A DNA stretch of 64,000 nucleotides. Source: Hymenobacter crusticola. GTDB taxonomy: Bacteria; Bacteroidota; Bacteroidia; Cytophagales; Hymenobacteraceae. Positions within the stretch are counted from its first letter, which is position 1. Each line of letters begins with the position of its first letter. Below the pieces are notes generated by a model. The model was given only the letters and a program-made list of their open reading frames with translations. It was not told the origin of the DNA and searched no databases. Location of the stretch: NCBI RefSeq assembly GCF_002154225.1, contig NZ_MTSE01000003.1, positions 310,001-374,000 on the forward strand, given 5' to 3'. Positions 1 through 9,963 of the stretch are shown in pieces. The position numbers and the translations under genes are program-made.

Positions 1-14
1 AACTACATACACTT

Positions 15-1343
15 ATGTCAATCACTCTGAGCAAAACCGAGTTCTTCAAAGGCATCGGTACTATTCAATTCGAAGGCCGGGAGTCGGACAACCCGCTGGC
101 GTTCAAATGGTATGATGAGAACCGCATCGTAGCTGGCAAAACCATGAAGGAGCACCTGCGCTTCGCCACGGCGTATTGGCATACCTTCACTGGCACCGGC
201 GGCGACCCATTCGGCCCCGGCACCAAGCTTTTCCCCTGGGACGCACAAGGCGACATCCTAGGTCGGGCGAAGGACAAGGCCGATGCGGCGTTCGAGTTCT
301 TCACCAAGATCGGCACGCCGTATTATTGCTTCCACGATATTGACCTGGTGGACGAAGGCTCCTCGCTACAGGAGTATGAGCGCAACCTTCAGTCGATTGT
401 GGACTACCTCAAAGAGCACCAAGCCGAGAGCGGCGTGAAGCTTCTATGGGGCACGGCCAACGTCTTCTCTAACCCGCGCTATATGAACGGCGCTAGCACC
501 AACCCCGAGTTTGGCGCCCTCGCTTTCGCTGGTACGCAGGTGAAAAACGCGCTAGACGCTACCATCGCCCTAGGCGGCGAGAACTACGTGTTCTGGGGTG
601 GCCGCGAAGGTTACATGACCCTGCTGAACACCAACATGAAGCGTGAACTCGCTCACATGGGCCGCTTCCTAACCATGGCGCGCGACTATGCGCGCAAGCA
701 AGGCTTCCAAGGCAAGTTCTTCATTGAGCCCAAGCCAGCCGAGCCCACCAAGCACCAGTATGACTTCGATGCGGCTACCGTCATTGGCTTCCTCAAGGAG
801 CATGGCCTGGAGAACGATTTCCAACTGAACTTGGAAGTGAACCACGCCACCTTGGCCGGCCACACCTTCCAGCACGAGCTGCAAGTAGCCGCCGATGCCA
901 ACCTGCTCGGCTCAATCGACGCTAACCGCGGCGACTACCAGAACGGTTGGGACACAGACCAGTTCCCCAACAACCTTAACGAGCTGACCGAGTCGATGCT
1001 CATTATTCTGGAGCACGGCGGCATCAAGCCCGGTGGTATCAACTTCGACGCCAAAACGCGCCGTAACTCGACCGACCTAGAGGACATCTTCGTGGCCCAC
1101 ATCGGCGGCATGGATACCTTCGCCCGCGCTTTGGTAATCGCCAACGACATCCTGGAGAAGTCGCCCTACAAGCAGTTCCGCCAGCAGCGCTACGCTTCGT
1201 TCGACAGCGGCCAGGGCAAGGCATTCGAAGACGGCCAACTGACGCTGGAAGACCTGCGCACGTATGCCTTCGAAAACGGCGAGCCCCAACAGAAGAGCGG
1301 CAAGCAGGAGTGGTTGGAAAACATCATCAACCAATATATCTAG
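15..1343 (+). CDS. xylA: Xylose isomerase
   Basis: This enzyme interconverts D-xylose and D-xylulose in the cytoplasm, the first step of the isomerase route of xylose catabolism. The 442-residue product has the length of the long (class II, E. coli-like) family. Visible family signatures are YYCFHDIDL near residues 103-111, with the catalytic His107 and Asp110, then WGGREGY near 195-201, the metal-site segment FFIEPKP near 237, and [13 protein letters not shown] near 275-287. The ATG at 15 gives the expected N-terminus. A rho-independent hairpin follows the stop, so it is probably the last gene of a unit entering from upstream; a xylulokinase upstream is likely but outside the window. The next two genes break down xylan to the xylose this enzyme uses. 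Confidence 0.97.
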   Translation: MSITLSKTEFFKGIGTIQFEGRESDNPLAFKWYDENRIVAGKTMKEHLRFATAYWHTFTGTGGDPFGPGTKLFPWDAQGDILGRAKDKADAAFEFFTKIGTPYYCFHDIDLVDEGSSLQEYERNLQSIVDYLKEHQAESGVKLLWGTANVFSNPRYMNGASTNPEFGALAFAGTQVKNALDATIALGGENYVFWGGREGYMTLLNTNMKRELAHMGRFLTMARDYARKQGFQGKFFIEPKPAEPTKHQYDFDAATVIGFLKEHGLENDFQLNLEVNHATLAGHTFQHELQVAADANLLGSIDANRGDYQNGWDTDQFPNNLNELTESMLIILEHGGIKPGGINFDAKTRRNSTDLEDIFVAHIGGMDTFARALVIANDILEKSPYKQFRQQRYASFDSGQGKAFEDGQLTLEDLRTYAFENGEPQQKSGKQEWLENIINQYI

Positions 1344-1357
1344 GTTTAGGATGAGGG

Positions 1358-1407
1358 CAACTCCCCATAATTGGCTGCTAGGCGGTCAGTTATGGGGAGT
1401 TGTTTTT
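1358..1407 (+). terminator. Rho-independent terminator after xylA
   Basis: Arms CAACTCCCCATAA (1358-1370) and TTATGGGGAGTTG (1390-1402) pair perfectly over 13 bp and are followed by a run of T. The hairpin overlaps the far N-terminal part of the longest possible xylanase reading frame, which argues for the later start of that gene. Confidence 0.85.
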
Positions 1408-1459
1408 TGCAGCCTATTCGAAGAAGCTAGGTCATGATCTTCGTAATCGAACTCAACAT

Positions 1460-2584
1460 ATGAAAACAAAAAATTCCCTGCTCTATATTGCGCTGGCTGG
1501 CGTAGCCCTAGGTTTTGTACAGAAGACCGAGCCCACGTTGAAAGATGCGTTTAAGGATGATTTCTACGTGGGCGCGGCGCTCAACTACCGCCAGATCAGC
1601 GGTCAGGATGCTAAGTCCACGGCGCTGATCAAAAAGCAATTCAACACCATCAGCCCGGAAAACTTGCTCAAGTGGGGCTCAGTGCACCCGCAGCCGAACC
1701 AGTACAACTTCAAGCCCGCCGACGACTATGTGGCCTTCGGGCAGCAGAACAAGATGTTTATCATCGGGCACACGCTCATGTGGCACCAGCAAACACCCAA
1801 GTGGGTATTTGAGGATGAGACGGGCAAACCCGCCAGCCGAGAAGTGCTGCTCAAGCGCCTGGAAGAACACATCAACACGGTGGTCGGCCGTTACAAAGGC
1901 AAGATTGGGGGCTGGGACGTAGTAAATGAAGCCATCGATGACCAACAAGGCGACTTGCGCAAAACCAAGTGGCTGGAAATCTTGGGCGAAGACTTCGCCG
2001 CCAAAGCCTTCGAGTACGCCCACAAAGCTGACCCCAAGGCCGAGCTCTACTACAACGACTATAGCCTCTACCGTCCCGAAAAGCGGGAAGGCGTAATCAA
2101 GCTCGTGAAGGGCTTGCAAGCCAAAGGCATCAAAGTGGCCGCCATTGGTATGCAGGGCCATTATGGCCTGACCAAGCCGAGCATCGAGCAAATTGAGGCG
2201 AGCTTAGTGGCCTTCTCAAACCTAGGGGTACACGTGAACTTCACGGAGCTGGACATCGACGTGCTGCCGAACCCCAGCCGGCGCCAGGGTGCCGACATTG
2301 CTGAGACCTTCTCAGCCGACGCCAAATACAACGTGTATACCACGGGCCTGCCCGATTCGGTACAGCAGAAACTCACCAAGCGTTACGCTGATATCTTCGC
2401 TCTGTTTCACAAGCACCGCGACGTTATCGACCGCATCACGCTGTGGGGCGTGACCGATGCCGACTCTTGGCTGAACGACTGGCCCATCAGAGGCCGCACC
2501 AGCTATCCGCTGTTGTTCGACCGCAACTACCAGCCCAAGCCCGCTTTCCAAGCCGTCGTGCAAACGGCGAAGAACAAACGTTAA
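1460..2584 (+). CDS. Endo-1,4-beta-xylanase, GH10, secreted
   Basis: A retaining endoxylanase that cuts the beta-1,4-xylan backbone. From the chosen ATG the product has 374 residues and begins with a signal peptide of about 20 residues ending near GFVQ. The GH10 barrel fills the rest. The acid/base glutamate lies in WDVVNEAID (Glu157), the nucleophile in NFTELDIDV (Glu263), and the substrate-binding GHTLMWHQQTP is near 103-113. The frame opens at 1400, but that start lies inside the xylA terminator, so 1460 is preferred. It is followed after 12 bases by the GH115 gene, which implies cotranscription and joint attack on glucuronoxylan. Residue-level family assignment is firm; the exact substrate preference is inferred. 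Confidence 0.94.
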   Translation: MKTKNSLLYIALAGVALGFVQKTEPTLKDAFKDDFYVGAALNYRQISGQDAKSTALIKKQFNTISPENLLKWGSVHPQPNQYNFKPADDYVAFGQQNKMFIIGHTLMWHQQTPKWVFEDETGKPASREVLLKRLEEHINTVVGRYKGKIGGWDVVNEAIDDQQGDLRKTKWLEILGEDFAAKAFEYAHKADPKAELYYNDYSLYRPEKREGVIKLVKGLQAKGIKVAAIGMQGHYGLTKPSIEQIEASLVAFSNLGVHVNFTELDIDVLPNPSRRQGADIAETFSADAKYNVYTTGLPDSVQQKLTKRYADIFALFHKHRDVIDRITLWGVTDADSWLNDWPIRGRTSYPLLFDRNYQPKPAFQAVVQTAKNKR

Positions 2585-2596
2585 TACACTTCCAGT

Positions 2597-5224
2597 ATGG
2601 TTATGTTACGTATCGGCCGGTTGTTCTCCCGGCCTAGGGTTGTGGCCTTGTTCCTGGCCACAGGCTTTGTAATAAGCGCCGGGCAATCGGCGTGGGCCCT
2701 TGATGGCACGTCGTACGTCACGTCGAAAAAGCAAAAAGCTAGCTTCACGCTGGAAGCTGCCGGCAAAGCCGCGCCCCTCTACGCTAGCGCCAGCGACTGG
2801 CCCGGCGTACTGCGCGCCGCCAAAGATTTACAAGCCGACATCCACCGCGTGACGAACGTCACGCCCACGCTCACCACCGATAAAGCTCCTGCCGGTAAAG
2901 AAATCGTGCTGGTCGGTACCATCGGCAAGAGTCCGCTCATCGACCAGTTGGTGCGCGACAAAAAGCTCGACGTGTCAGGCGTAGCTGGCAAGTGGGAGGT
3001 GTTTGTAGAGCAGATCGTGGAGAAGCCCATGCCGGGCGTTGAGCGCGCGTTGGTTATTGCCGGCAGCGACAAGCGCGGCACCATCTACGGGATCTATGAC
3101 CTTTCCAAAGAAATAGGCGTGTCGCCGTGGTACTGGTGGGCCGACGTGCCGACGCAGCCGCAAAAGGCGCTGTACGTTTCGGCGGGGCGGCATACCCAGG
3201 GCGAGCCCAAGGTGAAATATCGGGGCATCTTCATCAACGACGAAGCGCCGGCCCTATCGGGTTGGGCGAAGGAGAAGTTTGGCGGTGTCAACTCGAAGAT
3301 GTACACGCACATGTTCGAGCTGATTCTGCGCCTGAAGGGCAACTACCTGTGGCCTGCCATGTGGGGTAATGCCTTCAGCGACGACGACCCGCAAAACCCG
3401 GTGCTGGCCGATGAGTACGGCATTGTGATGGGCACCTCGCACCACGAGCCCCTGACGCGCGCCCACGACGAGTGGCGCCGCTACGGCAAAGGTGCTTGGA
3501 ACTACCAGACCAACCCGGAGGTGTTGCAGGAGTTTTGGCGCGGCGGCATGAAGCGCATGGGCACCCGCGAAAACGTGGTGACCGTGGGGATGCGCGGCGA
3601 CGGCGACGAGCCGATGTCGGAAGGCAGCAACATTGCGTTGCTAGAAAAAATCGTGGCCGATCAGCGCAAGATCATTGCCGAAACGACCGGCAAGCCCGCC
3701 GAGCAAACCCCGCAAATGTGGGCCCTCTACAAAGAGGTGCAGGACTACTACGACAAAGGCATGCGCGTGCCCGACGACGTTACCCTACTGCTCTGCGACG
3801 ACAACTGGGGCAATATTCGTAAGCTGCCGAAGCTAGGTGACAAGCCGCGCAAAGGTGGCTATGGCATCTACTATCACTTCGATTATGTGGGTGGCCCACG
3901 CAACTACAAATGGCTGAACACAAACCCGCTGCCACGCATTTGGGAGCAGATGCACCTAGCCTACGAGTATGGCGTCAACCAGATCTGGATTGTGAACGTG
4001 GGCGACTTGAAGCCAATGGAATTGCCCATCAGCTTCTTCCTGGATTACGCCTGGAACCCCGACAACATCAAGGCCGATCAGGTAGCAGCCTACACCCGGC
4101 AATGGGCTAACCAGCAGTTTGGGGAGAAGCACGCCGTCGATATTGCCGACATTCTGGCCAAATACGCCAAGTACAACGCCCGTCGCAAACCCGAACTGCT
4201 CGACGCCAATACGTACAGTTTAGAGACGGGCGAGTGGGCTACCGTTGTGAGCGAATACCAACAGCTGCTGAGCCGCGCTGAAGCCATTAACCAGAAGCTA
4301 GCTCCTGCTGTCCAAGATGCTTATTATGAACTCGTGTTGCACCCCGTGCAGGCCTGTGCCAATCTCAACGAGCTGTACTACACCGTCGCTCGCAACCGTG
4401 AGGCTGCCAAAACCAACCAAGCCAATACAAACGAGCTAGCTGAGAAAGTCAAAGTTTTATTTGCCAAAGACACGGAAATTAAGAACCGTTATCATGCCCT
4501 AGCTGGCGGCAAGTGGAACCACATGATGGACCAGACGCACATCGGCTATACCTACTGGCAACAACCGAATGCGGATAAAATGCCGGATGTGGTGACCTTA
4601 GCAGCGGACAAAACCACGGCTACCAAGGAGCCAACTGCACTAGCTTCGTCCACCAGTAACCAGTACGTCTCGATTGACGCCGAGCACTATGCCCAACCGG
4701 TAAATGGCAGTGGCATCACTTGGCAGCGTCTGCCCGACCTGGGTCGCACGGCGGGCGCCGTGACCACGTTCCCGGTAACGGTCGGGCCGACGACTGCACC
4801 AGGCGGCATGAGTCCGCACCTGGAGTACCGCGTCACGCTCGCCAAGGCTGGCCCCGTAACGGTGCAAGCCTACCTAGCCCCGACCTTGAACTTTGCCAGT
4901 GGGGAAGGGCTACGTTATGCCGTATCCTTCGATGATGAGGCCCCACAGATTATTAATCTGCATACCGGCATGGTCGCTGATAATGGCAACAGGCCCTGGG
5001 AAAAAGCGGTAGCGGAAAATATTATCCTGAAAACCTCGCAACACACGCTCAGCAAGCCCGGTGAACATGTGCTGAAGTTCTGGCGCGTCGACCCTGCCGT
5101 GGTGCTCGAAAAATTGGTGGTCGACCAGGGTGGCGTAAAGCCGAGCTACCTAGGTCCACCGGAAAGTTCTTCGGGGCGTAAGACGACCCCAACCGAGACA
5201 AAAAACAGTGTGGGGCAGCGTTAA
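2597..5224 (+). CDS. Xylan alpha-1,2-glucuronidase, GH115
   Basis: GH115 enzymes remove (4-O-methyl)-glucuronic acid side groups from intact glucuronoxylan. The 875-residue product has a signal peptide (hydrophobic core around residues 13-30, cleavage near SAWA), an N-terminal alpha/beta domain, the characteristic central barrel with stretches such as SPWYWWADVP, KYRGIFINDEAP and GNYLWPAMWGNAF, and a C-terminal beta-sandwich domain that starts near QYVSIDAEHY and has WQRLPDLGRT. That last domain is typical of the family. It starts 12 bases after the xylanase stop, so the two are probably one transcript. Residues 1-3 (MVM) leave a second possible ATG two codons later. The paired GH10 and GH115 activities point to glucuronoxylan as the target. 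Confidence 0.93.
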   Translation: MVMLRIGRLFSRPRVVALFLATGFVISAGQSAWALDGTSYVTSKKQKASFTLEAAGKAAPLYASASDWPGVLRAAKDLQADIHRVTNVTPTLTTDKAPAGKEIVLVGTIGKSPLIDQLVRDKKLDVSGVAGKWEVFVEQIVEKPMPGVERALVIAGSDKRGTIYGIYDLSKEIGVSPWYWWADVPTQPQKALYVSAGRHTQGEPKVKYRGIFINDEAPALSGWAKEKFGGVNSKMYTHMFELILRLKGNYLWPAMWGNAFSDDDPQNPVLADEYGIVMGTSHHEPLTRAHDEWRRYGKGAWNYQTNPEVLQEFWRGGMKRMGTRENVVTVGMRGDGDEPMSEGSNIALLEKIVADQRKIIAETTGKPAEQTPQMWALYKEVQDYYDKGMRVPDDVTLLLCDDNWGNIRKLPKLGDKPRKGGYGIYYHFDYVGGPRNYKWLNTNPLPRIWEQMHLAYEYGVNQIWIVNVGDLKPMELPISFFLDYAWNPDNIKADQVAAYTRQWANQQFGEKHAVDIADILAKYAKYNARRKPELLDANTYSLETGEWATVVSEYQQLLSRAEAINQKLAPAVQDAYYELVLHPVQACANLNELYYTVARNREAAKTNQANTNELAEKVKVLFAKDTEIKNRYHALAGGKWNHMMDQTHIGYTYWQQPNADKMPDVVTLAADKTTATKEPTALASSTSNQYVSIDAEHYAQPVNGSGITWQRLPDLGRTAGAVTTFPVTVGPTTAPGGMSPHLEYRVTLAKAGPVTVQAYLAPTLNFASGEGLRYAVSFDDEAPQIINLHTGMVADNGNRPWEKAVAENIILKTSQHTLSKPGEHVLKFWRVDPAVVLEKLVVDQGGVKPSYLGPPESSSGRKTTPTETKNSVGQR

Positions 5225-5471
5225 GGCTGCCTCCTACTAGTGCGTGTGCTTGTGAAAAGTAGTGCCGGCACCGGCCGCATTTGCCGGGGATATGCTCGCG
5301 TGTCAAGCAGGAGAAGAGCGGCCTAGCTGAACTTCTCCTGCTTGGCCGCTACCAGCGCGGCACAGCTTCATAGCACAAACTTAGCCCTAGGCGCACAACC
5401 TCCCGGACCTGGTCACCAAGCGAATAACCAGCGCAGAACGCCAACTACAAATTCCTCCAGTTTCTCAACGA
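5225..5471. other. Intergenic stretch, no gene seen
   Basis: About 250 bases between the GH115 stop and the decayed GH8 gene. It contains several CTAG-containing words and no convincing reading frame. A weak imperfect repeat AGCAGGAGAAG...CTTCTCCTGCTT around 5308-5343 could act as the terminator of the xylan operon, but it lacks a clean T run. Confidence 0.4.
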
Positions 5472-5690
5472 ATGAACCTACTCCTTACCCTTCTTTCGCA
5501 TAGCAAGCGCGGGCCCTGCTGCTCTTCCTAGGATGTATTGGCCTTGCAAACGTGCCGGCACAAAGCCCCCAAGCAAGGGGCGTTAGCCCAAAAAGGAGCC
5601 TTTTACACAGGAGTATACCCTAGCCTGTTTCGGGAAGCCGGCTACAGCCAAGCCGACATCGATAAGAAGGTAACCAAGGCTTACATACGG
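5472..5690 (+). pseudogene. Remnant of a GH8 reducing-end exo-oligoxylanase gene
   Basis: Three fragments in two frames can be joined. MNLLLTLLSHSKR starts at 5472. A hydrophobic signal-peptide stretch ALLLFLGCIGLANVPAQ follows in another frame (about 5510-5560). Then GAFYTGVYPSLFREAGY and SQADIDKKVTKAY (from 5595) return to the first frame. The last part matches the conserved beginning of GH8 reducing-end xylose-releasing exo-oligoxylanases as I know the family. Two frameshifts break the N-terminus, and the rest of the roughly 400-residue enzyme is absent: the sequence runs directly into the end of the convergent T9SS gene. It sits downstream of the GH10 and GH115 genes, where such an enzyme would make sense. 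The family call rests on a short segment. Confidence 0.65.
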
Positions 5691-5715
5691 GAGAAGCCGC
5701 CTACACCTAGGTGCC

Positions 5716-6963
5716 TTACTGCACGATAACCTTCCGAAAGGCAACCCCTTTATCGGACCGTACGCTCAGTTGATAAATGCCGCTGGCAATACCCTGAAGG
5801 TCAAGCTGCTCCTGGCGCCCTGGGCCCAGCGACCGGGCAAGAACAGTACGGCCGTGGAGATCTTGCAGCACAAGGCGCGTGCCGGCCGCAAACGCATCTG
5901 CGCTTCGAATCCATAATGTGTGGTCGGCCGGGTTGGGGAAGACCGTGAAGCTACTCTCTAGGGGCTGCTTGTTGGCCGTTGGGGTGGAGGGAGCTAGCCA
6001 CTGCATCGCATTCAGTTCGTAGAGCCGCGCCGGAATGGTAAATGCCCCAACCATCACCTGCTCATTCGACAGCAACAGCTGGTAGCGGCTGGTGAAAGCT
6101 AGCCCTTCTGCTTGCCCAATGCTCAGAGCGTTTGGCAGCTCAATTCTCCGCTTGTTGCCGCGCAGAAAACCGTTGGTGGGAAAATCGAACAGCAGCCACA
6201 GAAAGGTAGTGCCGTTTGTGGCATTGTAGCCGAGCAGGCTAGCTTCGGTGCCGTTGGCGTTGAGGTCGGCGGCGGTTATCAGCCCGTTCACGTTGAAGCT
6301 AGCCCGGCGGCGGGCAACGTGGGTGCCGGGCGTGGCGGGTACCGTGTAGTACGTGGTCTTCAAGTCGGCCCAATTCTTCGTGAACAGGTGCAACGAGTCG
6401 TTGGCAAAGAAAAATGCTTCGCAGTCGAAGTTGTGGTTGTTGGTGCCGGGGGTGAAGTTCGTCTGGTCGGGGTAGCTGAACTGGATGGCTTCGGCAGTTA
6501 CCGTTTCGCTGGCGCTGGTGCCGATACTGGCTTTGCGCACGCGTAGGATGCGCAAGTCGCGCCGGTCGCCGTTGTTGTTGCCGAAGTCGCCGAGGTAGAG
6601 GTACTGCGCGTCGGCGGCAATGTCTTCCCAATCGACGTTGCTGAAGTTGCTGATGCGCACTTGCTGCTGAAGGGTACCTAGGTCGGGGTCGAGGCGGTAG
6701 AGCAGGGGCTCGTTGCCGCTGTCATTGAAGGTCCACAGGCGCTGGTCGGAGTACTGCAGGCCGGAGCTTTCAGTCACTTCTCTCGGCAGCTGCGCCTTGG
6801 TAAGCAGCGTGGTCGGGGTGAGGGCGTATTGGCACGAGCCATCGTTGACGACGGCCCCGGCAGTATAATTGGTTGCCCTAGGGTCGGGGCAGCCGCTTTG
6901 AGCCTGTACTTGCCCGCCCACGCCTAGCAGGAGCAGAAGAAATACCAGATAGTTTCTACGCAT
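5716..6963 (-). CDS. Secreted protein with T9SS C-terminal sorting domain
   Basis: A 415-residue exported protein of unknown substrate. A signal peptide (residues 1-21, ending VQAQ) is followed by the small Cys-containing motif GCPDPRATNY...NDGSCQY at 24-45, which recurs in surface proteins of Bacteroidota. The middle (about 55-330) has propeller-like phrases such as LWTFNDSGN, DWEDIAADAQYLYLGDFGNN and EGLAFTSRYQLLLSNEQ, suggesting a beta-propeller. The C-terminus from FTVFPNPADHTLW to the end is a type A T9SS sorting domain with the usual GIYQLSVRSDKGVAFRKVIVQ ending, so the protein is predicted to cross the outer membrane by the type IX system. It converges on the GH8 remnant. No enzymatic motif was recognised. 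Confidence 0.88.
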   Translation of the reverse strand: MRRNYLVFLLLLLGVGGQVQAQSGCPDPRATNYTAGAVVNDGSCQYALTPTTLLTKAQLPREVTESSGLQYSDQRLWTFNDSGNEPLLYRLDPDLGTLQQQVRISNFSNVDWEDIAADAQYLYLGDFGNNNGDRRDLRILRVRKASIGTSASETVTAEAIQFSYPDQTNFTPGTNNHNFDCEAFFFANDSLHLFTKNWADLKTTYYTVPATPGTHVARRRASFNVNGLITAADLNANGTEASLLGYNATNGTTFLWLLFDFPTNGFLRGNKRRIELPNALSIGQAEGLAFTSRYQLLLSNEQVMVGAFTIPARLYELNAMQWLAPSTPTANKQPLESSFTVFPNPADHTLWIRSADAFAAGTRLVLQDLHGRTVLARSLGPGRQEQLDLQGIASGIYQLSVRSDKGVAFRKVIVQ

Positions 6964-7047
6964 GCCTAGGTTGCTGCTAGTGTAAGTTCTCGGGAAGATA
7001 AGGGAACCTAGCCCAGGAAAGCAATTGGCAGTGTACGAGCCGAGTAG

Positions 7048-7674
7048 CTACAGGCGTTTGGTAAGAGGAGTAGCCTTTTTGTGCTTCCGCTTGCGCCTAC
7101 GCTTGGCTAGTCGTTCCCGCTCGGCCTTGCGCTCAGCGCGGTGCTGGAGGCGCTGGGGCATACGCGCAATTAGCCGTTCGCGCACAAACTGCGCGAGCCC
7201 CGAAAGCGGAATAGAGTGCGACTGGGCGAGGATGCGAAACAGCTCCCGCCGCCGCAGTTGGCTGGCGCCCTTCAGCCCTAGGGCCATAAGGTATTGCTGC
7301 ACTTCCTCGCGCAGCAGCAAGCCTGCCAAGTGGGGCCGCTCCACGGTTGAGTTGTAGCGTGCCGGTCGGTGGGTGCGTACGCCCTCGGTGGTGGCCACGA
7401 GCACGCCCACCCACTCGGGAAGCATGGGCAGGAGTTTCTCCACGTGCTTCTCCGTCACGACGAACGTTACGAAGTCGTACACCACGCCGTAGCACTTGAG
7501 CTGGGGCAGCACCCGTTTGAGCGTGTCGGCGTCGCCCTTCAGCTCGTAGCAGTGCATGAACGTGGATGTGATGTGCACGACATCGGCGCGGGTGGTGCCA
7601 GTAGGGAGCTCATCTACGTACACGCCGTCGTGCAGTAATGGGTAGAGCAGGGTGCGAATTTCGGGGTCGTTCAC
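7048..7674 (-). CDS. sce7726 family protein, putative PD-(D/E)xK fold
   Basis: The 208-residue product resembles the sce7726 family. TTRADVVHI (Asp31), YELKGDADTLKRVLPQL (Glu44, Lys46), YDFVTFVVTEKHVEKLLPMLPEW and VGVLVAT form the expected core. The pattern D31...E44-x-K46 after an R-A-D segment is like the catalytic core of PD-(D/E)xK nucleases, so a DNA or RNA nuclease role is possible but not shown. The C-terminal third is helical and ends in a very basic tail (KRRRKRKHKKA, about 190-200), compatible with nucleic-acid binding. A 22-codon frame lies 24 bases upstream with a promoter-like box in front, so the two may be cotranscribed. Function is not established. Confidence 0.75.
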   Translation of the reverse strand: MNDPEIRTLLYPLLHDGVYVDELPTGTTRADVVHITSTFMHCYELKGDADTLKRVLPQLKCYGVVYDFVTFVVTEKHVEKLLPMLPEWVGVLVATTEGVRTHRPARYNSTVERPHLAGLLLREEVQQYLMALGLKGASQLRRRELFRILAQSHSIPLSGLAQFVRERLIARMPQRLQHRAERKAERERLAKRRRKRKHKKATPLTKRL

Positions 7675-7698
7675 GGGCCGGAGTCGACGGCTTACAGG

Positions 7699-7767
7699 TT
7701 ACAGAAAGAAGCCCAGCGTGTTGTTGCTATCCAGAGCCAGATGAGCATAGGTGTCGAACAGGCTCAT
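7699..7767 (-). CDS. Possible 22-residue leader or small protein upstream of sce7726
   Basis: A short frame, MSLFDTYAHLALDSNNTLG plus FFL, lies between a promoter-like box and the sce7726 gene and ends 24 bases before that gene. Its position as first frame of the presumed transcript makes translation plausible. There is no family match I can name and no clear ribosome-binding site, so it may be chance. Confidence 0.3.
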   Translation of the reverse strand: MSLFDTYAHLALDSNNTLGFFL

Positions 7768-7802
7768 GCGTGGAAGGAGGGTTTGAGAAAAAGCTAGGTT
7801 CC

Positions 7803-7810
7803 CAAAAGTA
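7803..7810 (-). promoter_or_regulatory. Candidate -7 box (TACTTTTG) for the sce7726 transcript
   Basis: On the minus strand TACTTTTG fits the Bacteroidota -7 consensus TAnnTTTG exactly. Transcription would begin about 30 bases before the short frame starting at 7767. No convincing -33 box was found. Confidence 0.4.
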
Positions 7811-7964
7811 AGAAATAGGCTGTAGGGATAAAGGCACCAGCAGCTAGTAAAAGCGCAAGGTCCTGTTGAATCTGGCTTGGGTCCTTATCTTACCACCCAA
7901 TTCGTCACGGCCCAGTCCGACGCCTGCGGCATCGGGCCGGGAAACCCCCAACCCAAACCCCTCG

Positions 7965-8969
<1,005 letters not shown>

Positions 8970-9060
8970 GGTTGGATAACACGCTGTCTGGCCCGGAGCG
9001 CCTTATGCGTGTTAGGAGGCTGAGCTGGTCGTAGTATCTTTTCTATGGTGCTAAGCACAA

Positions 9061-9110
9061 AGCTTTTGCAACAAAGCAGAAGAGATGCTTCGACTAGCGC
9101 AGCCTGCTCC
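9061..9110. repeat. Dispersed repeat family, partial copy B
   Basis: TTGCAACAAAGCAGAAGAGA followed by TGCTTCGACTAGCGCAGCC aligns with copies at 43045 and 60276. The left arm of the inverted repeat is not evident, so this is a degenerate or partial copy. It lies in the 200-base gap before the response-regulator gene. Confidence 0.6.
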
Positions 9111-9175
9111 GTCTCCTCTACGCCGCAACTAACCTAGCTTTTCTCGGTACATAGAAGCATCACCGGAGGTCGAGT

Positions 9176-9853
9176 ATGAAATTGCTATTGGTTGAGGACG
9201 AGCCCAAGCTGGCGTCTTTCATTAAGAAAGGGTTTGAAAACGAAGGCTACGAAATAGAGGTAGCCTTCGACGGGCGGATGGGCCAATCGTTGTTGCGCCA
9301 GAACCACTACGAGCTGATCATCCTCGACGTGAACTTGCCTTACGTCAACGGCTTCGAGCTGTGCCGGCAGATTCGGGCCGACGACCCGCTGGTGCCCGTG
9401 CTACTGCTCACCGCCCTCGACAGCCTCGATGATAAGGTAACGGGCTTTGAGGCCGGTACCGACGATTACCTGGTTAAGCCTTTTGAATTCAAGGAGTTGC
9501 TGCTGCGCGTGCGCGTGCTGCTCAAGCGCACGACGGAAGCGGCCGGCGTAAAGCGCATCCTACGCATCGCCGACCTAGAGTTGAACCTAGAGTCAAAAGT
9601 AGTGACCCGCGGTGGACAGCGCATCGACCTGACCACCAAGGAGTATGCCCTGCTGGAATACCTGTTGCTCAACCGCGGCAAAGTCATTTCACGCGTAGAC
9701 ATTGCCGAGAAGGTGTGGGAGCTGAATTTCGACACCAACACCAACGTCATCGACGTGTACGTGAGCTACTTGCGCAAAAAGCTCGATAAAGGCTACGATA
9801 CCAAGCTCATTCATACTGTGGTGGGCATGGGCTACGTGATGCGCGAAGGCTAG
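9176..9853 (+). CDS. OmpR/PhoB-family response regulator
   Basis: A 225-residue DNA-binding response regulator. The N-terminal receiver domain has the acidic pair in LVEDEP, the phosphoacceptor Asp51 in LIILDVNLP, and Lys101 in DDYLVKPFEF. The C-terminal winged helix (about 130-225) has LTTKEYALLEYLLLNRGKVISR and ends HTVVGMGYVMREG, typical of the CzcR/CusR-like group. The cognate sensor kinase follows after about 110 bases and a tripartite RND pump lies further downstream, so this pair most likely controls efflux of metals or toxic compounds. Direct repeats TTAATC upstream of the pump genes are candidate binding sites. Confidence 0.95.
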   Translation: MKLLLVEDEPKLASFIKKGFENEGYEIEVAFDGRMGQSLLRQNHYELIILDVNLPYVNGFELCRQIRADDPLVPVLLLTALDSLDDKVTGFEAGTDDYLVKPFEFKELLLRVRVLLKRTTEAAGVKRILRIADLELNLESKVVTRGGQRIDLTTKEYALLEYLLLNRGKVISRVDIAEKVWELNFDTNTNVIDVYVSYLRKKLDKGYDTKLIHTVVGMGYVMREG

Positions 9854-9963
9854 ACCGTGGAATGTAACTGAATACTGAAGTAAGTTGTTGAACGTCAGTA
9901 CTCTGTTATGTTATTAATCAGCTACTTTTTTACGCAGTTACTTAACTATTCCGTTACTCTTTC

